Program-made: the position numbers and the translations under genes
Assembly: GCA_963070105.1 (NCBI GenBank)
Contig: OY718804.1
Coordinates: forward strand, 10,431,817-10,495,816
DNA from: Litomosoides sigmodontis
Taxonomy: Eukaryota; Nematoda; Chromadorea; Rhabditida; Onchocercidae
Length of the DNA: 64,000 bases
Direction of reading: 5' to 3'
The notes under the pieces: model-generated
What the model saw: only the letters and a program-made list of their open reading frames with translations
The model's database searches: none
Told to the model about the DNA's origin: nothing
In this document: positions 57,203 to 64,000 of the stretch, piece by piece
Numbering within the stretch: the first letter of the stretch is position 1
Layout: each line of letters begins with the position of its first letter

Positions 57203-57634
57203 AAGAATGTGCTACTGTCGACAGGGAGAAGTCGAAAAAGGAGGGTGAGGAAGAATGTGAAAAAGAGGGAGGTAAAAAGAAGAAGAATAAAAACAAAGGT
57301 AATGAGTGAATTCAAATTGTGTTTCAAAATTATTTCAAATAATTACTACTCGCTGGACCTGTTCCAGGAAAAAAGAAGAGTGACGGAAAAAATGATAACA
57401 GAGAAGCGAAGAAGCCAAGGCGTTCGACTAATGAATTTGATCAGTGCAGCCTTAGTGAAAAAAATTGAGAGAAAAATTTGGTTCAGTGCTGTTTCATTTA
57501 AGTTATCAACAGTTATTACTGATTGCATCTTATCAGCTAGTCTATCACCAATCTCATCCCCTTCCTTCCATTCGTCGATCCATCCCTCATTACTAGAAGG
57601 AACTAATAGTGATCATTTCAGGATTCTAGCCTAA
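57203..57634 (+). CDS. Lys/Arg/Glu-rich exons, possible tail of the preceding gene
   Basis: Two segments (57203-57298 after TTTTAG, and from 57368 after TTCCAG) are open in two frames because they are purine-rich. One frame reads KECATVDREKSKKEG...KKKKNKNKG then KKKSDGKND...SLSEKN and stops at about 57473. The other is Arg-rich and runs to 57634, and is the one in phase with the exon ending 57139. Splice sites are good, but the correct frame cannot be decided by eye. Function unknown. Confidence 0.3.
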   Translation, partial: KNVLLSTGRSRKRRVRKNVKKREVKRRRIKTKVMSEFKLCFKIISNNYYSLDLFQEKRRVTEKMITEKRRSQGVRLMNLISAALVKKIERKIWFSAVSFKLSTVITDCILSASLSPISSPSFHSSIHPSLLEGTNSDHFRILA

Positions 57635-58053
57635 CCGAGTGAAATTCCATGCCTGACAATCGGACTCGTCACAGCAAACACTAGTAATTTAACCCATCAA
57701 TTACCTTCATCAAATGCAAATTATTCATCGAATATTTCAACTTAAAGATTTGTGATTTGTCTTGCGCAATAGAATGCTTTCATACATTTATTGGAACATT
57801 TTTATTTTGCAATATACAACGAAATAATGAATTTCATGGGGAAAAGCACAAATGAACAAATCAAAAGAAACAAAAACAAACAAATATACATGTAAAAAAG
57901 GGAAGAGTAAAAATTTAAATAAAATGAAAAATGCCCGCAATATCAAACGTCATGTTCACGATATATACCATGTGTCACGCATTAATAATGCCAAATAATA
58001 AAAGTTAATAATATCAATGATTATTATTGTGGCAAATAATAATAACTTATAAT

Positions 58054-58831
<778 letters not shown>

Positions 58832-59694
58832 TAAAAGAATGATATGGCTACTGAAGAATTCTACAAAAAAATTATTTAACAAAAAACCAACTAAACCTAT
58901 TTACTACGAAATATTTTATCGTGCTTGCCTGAAAATCAGTCTTGTGTTTTCATTTTGTTTTCTTGTCAAAGTTTTCAACTATTTTTAACTCGAACTTCAG
59001 TCTGAAGACTTACAAGCATCACAACATATTAATGAAACTGGATCAGAGAAGATAAGTTGAAAGAGATTCACTTAATTTCCTCTTTCCAACAATATAATTT
59101 AATCCCACTTTTCCACTTATCATCTGATCCATTGATGAGTGAAACAGTGTGCGAAACGTTGACCATACATGGAATAGCTGTCCGGTTAAGCAACTAAAAT
59201 TCATGAATCGAATCGTTCATCCACTAGCTTGGCTACGGTAATAATTCCGAAATTTTTAGAGTAATCGATCATTTTATTTCGTACAAACATAATTGGCGTT
59301 TGAGATTTCTAAAGCTAATAATTCTACGAGCTTAATTAATTGTGTAGGAATTGGAACACAGTAAAAGTGGAAAAATAAAAGAGAGCTATCTAAGCAAATT
59401 TATAGCTAAAAACAGAGGTTCACAATGTAGAAATCAAACGGAAATTAGTAATTACACAATTACAGGAGGGAAATCGTCGACCCAATCCTGGCACTCTTTT
59501 CCGACGCGTACTCCGTTCGCCTCTATCAGTTTTTTGCTTTAGAAATTTATTCCGTTTGTTTAGTAAGAAGTAATAAAAGTTGAGGATTTAGCCCTCCCAA
59601 AAAATTAGTCCTTTTTTCCGAAAGCAATGAAGAAAACTTCAAATTCAATTCAAATGCTGACAGGGTCGTCGAAGGATGGAAAGTAAATTTATTA
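58832..59694. other. Noncoding stretch between the TAA tract and the Hox 3' region
   Basis: About 860 bp without a convincing exon on either strand. The 63-codon frame at 59351-59542 has no splice partner or resemblance. Confidence 0.45.
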
Positions 59695-59896
59695 TAGGAG
59701 AATTTTTGTTGAGATCTCTTTGTCGGCGCACTCGTTCATATCAAGGACAGTGTCAAAGGTTATAGGACATATCGAATTGACCGGTGGAAGATGACTGTAT
59801 GCTCCGCTACCGCTATGACCAGTTGGCGGACATTCCACGTATTTGAGCTGATAACAGGCCTTCCGCTCAACGTGCACTGTAAGGAAGTTTTTGGCA
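59695..59896 (-). other. GC-richer open block 3' of the Hox gene
   Basis: On the minus strand, after a CTTACAG acceptor at about 59894, about 61 codons are open (HVERKACYQLKYVECPP..., four Cys) to a stop near 59692. Base composition is clearly less AT-rich than the flanks, which hints at constraint. It is not in phase with the end of the homeobox exon by any clear donor. It could be an alternative terminal exon, an exon of another gene, or conserved 3' UTR. The opposite strand is also open for about 70 codons. Confidence 0.3.
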
Positions 59897-59939
59897 CCTC
59901 AGGTAGCAGACAGGACTTCTTCCACTAATTCTTGTCATG

Positions 59940-61950
59940 TCACGTTGGTATCTGTTCATCGGCACTTTCATCACTTTCGTTCGCTGCTGTTACTTCACCT
60001 TTACATTCCTTTTTATGCTTCATTCGCCTATTCTGGAACCATATTTTCACCTGAAATTAATTAATTAGTGCAAAATTTAATTAATTTTCCAAATTTCCAT
60101 ACAACAACGTTCGATATATGCAAACTCTCGCAAAATGTTAAACTCTAAACCTAAGAAATTTTAAGTTAACATAAATAATCATTCGTGCCACTAATTATTA
60201 TTTCATACAAGATCACCACTACTAACTCGCCCATAAAATCAAATCAAAAGTTCTTCCTTTTTTTTCCTCTTTCGAGACAAAAGATTTCATGACAGACACT
60301 AAAAAAGAGAAACCAAGTCGGCAAAGAACAAAGAAGAGTTTATTCAGGGAGAAAAACGGAACGGTTGAAAAAAGGGGGAAAAAAACAGAAGCTCATTCTT
60401 TGAAAAGAATGTTTCGTCGTCTTCGGGAGTATTCCTTCCCTTTCTTTTCTCTCATTAATGGGACCACCCAGGTGATGCAATAAATTAGAAAAACCCCGTG
60501 CGAGGGGAGAGGAAGAGGGATACATTGTTCATCTTCACTACAATAAGAATGAAATTCCGCCAGATGATTTAATGAAACAAGAAAAAAACCTTTTTTGTTT
60601 TATAAATTTTGTTACCGAAACTTTACTTCTGTTACAATATGATGCGATTTCGACAAATCACTATTCTTTCTATTTTCAAAAATTAGCTTAAAAAATTTTA
60701 AATTACGAGAGAATGCGGAAAGGTTTCCCATTTTTGAATTTATTAGTGATAACGACACTAACAGTTCTTTTTGAAATTGCATCATTTTGAAAAGTAAAAT
60801 ATTTATTTGCTAGCATATTGTCCGATAAACGAATATGTATGTATGTGACAGTGTGTAATTGATGAGTAGGTAATGATGATGAGAACGAAGTACGGATATT
60901 ACGTGTCATAAACGTGTGCTTCCTCATTCATTCACAGTTCCACCCAAAGCTGTAGTTAAAGCTACGTTTGCTAGCTGAATGGACCCTTCCTGTCCTCCTC
61001 GTTTTTTAAATTTTCTTCTAATCAAAAACAACTTAGCACACACGAATGCTAAGTAATTTTAAGGATTAAATAAACTCATTGCTAACATACATATGAAAGG
61101 TTATCTGATTACCTTCAAATTTAGAATACTTGCTGATCTATTTAGGACAGATGAAATGATTCCATTCAGAATACTCCTTTGTGCATATGTAAGGTGATTC
61201 CATTGCATTTAGCCTGATCACTGCACAAGACAATCATAATTTAAGGAAAGGATGCATGAGAGAGGAAGAGAGGGAGAGAGAGAGAGAGAGAGAGAATATT
61301 TTTGAAAAATCACATGATTTGCTGAAAAAATTTCTAGCAAATAGAAACACTACGATTAATTCGCTCATTTCCAAGTATTCATCTGTGCACCAACACACCA
61401 GCAAAGCTTCTAGCTGCTTATCTACCAAACACATCCATCACGGCTTTTGTTTACGGTAACACCAGAAGAAGTATTACTGCACAAACTATACCGACTAATC
61501 CAGGAAGAGTCACTACACTGCAGTATCTTCCGGCCTATACTTCCTCTAAATTCAACCAAAGCGATATTTACGACTGATTATAGGAGAAAGCGCAAATCAC
61601 GTATGAAACAGTTAATGATTTCATTTTGGAAAAAGAAGAAATTGCTCCATGCATTACAGTTCCTTCAACTTCTACTAACGATAAGTTTAAATATTTTCTA
61701 CAGTACACTCATTTCATTCCAATTCGAATTCTTACAATAAATTGCTGATAACTTTCAAATAATTTAAAATTTGTTTTAAATCTTTTAAAACTGAGACAAA
61801 CCTGCCGCTCGGATAACTGTAAACTTTCGGAAATTTCTTGTCGTCTTTTTCGCGTTAAATATTTATTATAATGAAATTCCTTTTCAAGTTCTAGTGTTTG
61901 ATTTCTGCTATATGTTTGCCGCGTCCTTTTTGATTCACCGCCTTTGCCAC
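59940..61950 (-). CDS. mab-5: Hox homeodomain protein, mab-5-like (last two exons)
   Basis: Antennapedia-class homeodomain transcription factor; in C. elegans mab-5 patterns the posterior body and directs neuroblast migration. Exon 61802-61950 encodes [39 protein letters not shown] and SERQ. Exon 59940-60050 (joined in phase 0) encodes [15 protein letters not shown] and an acidic tail ([13 protein letters not shown]). The homeodomain is complete, with helix-3 residues WFQNRR present. [22 protein letters not shown] and RMKHKKE match MAB-5 better than LIN-39 or EGL-5 as I remember them. The split at SERQ/VKIW is a common nematode Hox intron site; the intron is 1.75 kb. The exon upstream (phase 1) with the hexapeptide was not found. 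Confidence 0.9.
61255..61297. repeat. GA microsatellite in the Hox intron
   Basis: A run of GA dinucleotides with one or two interruptions inside the intron splitting the homeodomain. Open frames across it are repeat-driven. Confidence 0.9.
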
Positions 61951-64000
61951 CTGAAAACACGTGAACAAAAGATCAATGATCATCCCCCAAAATTTTTGCT
62001 ATTGTAAATTACTTTATATAAAATATATTAGCATAATAACTGGGGGAGAAAAACGATGAGTGTTGATGAGCTGATTGCACATACTAGGTGACCTAACATA
62101 GTCCAACATAAAATGCTTCATAAATCATGGAAAATAGAGCGCACAAGGTCAGCGCAAAAAAAGAGACGAAAATGATATTTAGATCATTTCTGACTTTTTC
62201 TCACATTTTTCGCTTTAACAACAATTCCTGATTTTTCTGTTTTATATTTACAATGTTCTTAAATTGTAGGCTTTTTTCCAATTTTAATTTTACTATGAAA
62301 TATTTTCCAGACCCGTTCGGATTTTCATAGCTGCTCAATTGCAATTCAAGAGAAAAAACCTGGAACTACGGCAATTTTTAGGCACTAACCGTAACTGATA
62401 TACGAAGGAGTACTGTACATGTGAAGATAACATTTTTTTGTGCGTTTCATAAAAAAGTTTTGAAAATTTGCGCTTCCTAACCACTATCATCAGCTCAGTT
62501 TGTGAAGGAATGAGCGGCGGCTTCCGCCTTTGAAGTAGAGCGGTGAAACTGTCAAAGAAATTTTCAAAATATGTGTTGATTTATATTAGTGGGATGATAA
62601 ACCACTGAGAAGTGGAATGGAGGAGGATGCTGCTTTTGCAAAAAAAGAAAACGAACTTTTTTTAGGCCTTCTTCCTAATCGTTCTTCAATTTCCTTTGGT
62701 TTCACATTTAATGAACAAATTTTTGAAATTTCGAAACTTTTGGAATGTTCAAAAAGGTATGAAATTTAATTGATATAAAATGTTTCAATTTCATTAAAAC
62801 AAAAGCTTCCGGACTTATGTGGAGAGCACTAATTACGAGGAAATGTTTCCAATGTTTTTACTAAACCAAACAAATTAATGGTTAATGAGAGGGAGAAATT
62901 CTCAGTTAAAATCAAAGAGTAACACCTCAATCTTTAATCTCCCCCGTTATAATTAACCTTTGAATCCATACTTCTCCTGCAATCACAATTCATTCATTTC
63001 ACGGCAAATGAAAACACAGCACACGTTGATCTTTACATGCTTTTTCCTCGCTAATCTTTCAACCGTAACATACCGTAGCAGATGAAAGACTACTTTTTAT
63101 ACTAAAAGTTTTTTTTTTAAATGGGAAAAAAACGAACAGACAAGAAGAAAGTGTGAATAAATTGGAAAAAATAGAATGAGATAGAGAAGGACGTTTTCTC
63201 CCTTTGTTTGATCGGTGTCGTAGCATTATCGTCATATTTGGGGGATAGTTTGCTTGGCCAGTTAACTAAACGGGCACTGCTCGAGGCGTATAAATGGAAA
63301 ATAATAAATGAGCGGTAAAACTTCAAAGAATCCTAAAATGAAATATGATGTTCTCAAGTAACAACGTATTGCTAACCAAAGGATGAATTTGATGGAAGAA
63401 TAACAACAACAGTTATACTATTTCCGAAAAATTCCGCTTGATTTACGTGTTAAATATGTACACACACACACACAGACACAGACACAGACACAGACAGACA
63501 AATAGACAGACAACACACGAATGTACTTTGGAAGATGAAAAGGAATCGTTATCATATCGTTTTCTTCGTCAAAATCAGTCAACACCATCTCTTCTGCAAC
63601 AACAACAACAACAACAACATCAAACGTGAAAACAGGAAATCAATTGATAACTCTTAACTGTCCGGTTTTACAACTTCCGTGATTGCGTGACGATCATCAT
63701 CATAACCGTAATGATAATGAAGCAGAGGAATAGTGGGAGATGCTTAGATTAGATATACCGGTGCTACTACAGTAAAGGTTATCAATTGTAATCTTGACAC
63801 TTCGCAAACATCAAGATCATCACAGTGATATCTCAATAAAGCAACCGATAGCAACACGATAAGATTGTTAATGTAGCTAGCAAGCTTATTTGTCTGTCAT
63901 CCATGTGTGTGCGTGTGCTTGTGATTTATTGATTTCAAGTTTGTGCACTGAAGTTTCAAGACAAACGACTGTATTGATGAACGTTGATCTCTTATTAGTA
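61951..64000. other. Upstream intron or 5' region of the Hox gene
   Basis: No further Hox exon could be supported on the minus strand. Simple repeats present: CA then CAGACA units (about 63460-63502) and CAA units (about 63597-63620), the latter giving a meaningless poly-Gln frame on the plus strand. Likely a long intron and/or regulatory DNA. Confidence 0.5.

Noticed and set aside
63117..63326. Minus-strand 69-codon frame as a possible upstream mab-5 exon
   Set aside because: No hexapeptide, no suitable phase-1 donor, and no similarity to Hox N termini.
63438..63629. Plus-strand frame ending in poly-Gln
   Set aside because: Created by CA/CAGACA and CAA simple repeats in the Hox upstream region.

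Overview
The window is nuclear DNA from a nematode, most likely a spirurid/filarial worm (the Brugia, Loa, Onchocerca, Dirofilaria type). Evidence: AT-rich sequence, many short exons with introns of about 100-700 bp, TTTCAG-type acceptors, a classical nematode cuticle collagen, a mab-5-type Hox homeodomain, a nematode neuronal-type globin, and several start codons lying just downstream of unpaired 3' splice sites, as expected with spliced-leader trans-splicing. Species was not determined. Gene models were built by hand by joining exons in phase and matching remembered family members; no search was run.

Layout. 0.2-8.5 kb (+): the last 24 exons of clathrin heavy chain, with the 5' end outside the window. 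10.2-12.4 kb (-): cuticle collagen. 14.1-16.7 kb (-): end of a small C2H2 zinc-finger gene. 17.3-18.3 kb (+): end of a protein phosphatase inhibitor-2 relative, converging on a complete FAIM gene (18.4-19.6 kb, -). 20.4-22.3 kb (-): complete uridine phosphorylase. 25.2-33.9 kb (-): GMAP-210/TRIP11 golgin, head-to-head with an acid ceramidase/NAAA-type amidase (34.6-37.2 kb, +). 37.2-46.3 kb: gene-poor DNA with microsatellites. 46.4-49.0 kb (+): globin with an N-terminal myristoylation signal, converging on UTP11 (49.7-51.9 kb, -). 52.2-55.0 kb (+): COX6B, NDUFC2 and TBCC in a tight, operon-like row that shares a short divergent promoter with UTP11. 56.0-57.6 kb (+): unrecognised gene(s) starting MGCCSS, with a 152-bp foldback element between two exons. 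58.06-58.83 kb: about 257 uninterrupted TAA units. 59.9-62.0 kb (-): last two exons of a mab-5-like Hox gene; the rest lies beyond the window or was not found.

The genes are mostly housekeeping: vesicle and Golgi traffic (clathrin, GMAP-210), mitochondrial respiration (COX6B, NDUFC2), tubulin folding (TBCC), ribosome biogenesis (UTP11), nucleoside and lipid-amide metabolism (uridine phosphorylase, NAAA-like). Collagen, globin and the Hox gene are the nematode-specific or developmental components. I see no mobile-element protein, viral insertion, bacterial transfer or CRISPR. The least explained pieces are the foldback element, the acylated MGCC protein, a GC-richer open block just 3' of the Hox gene, and the giant TAA tract.
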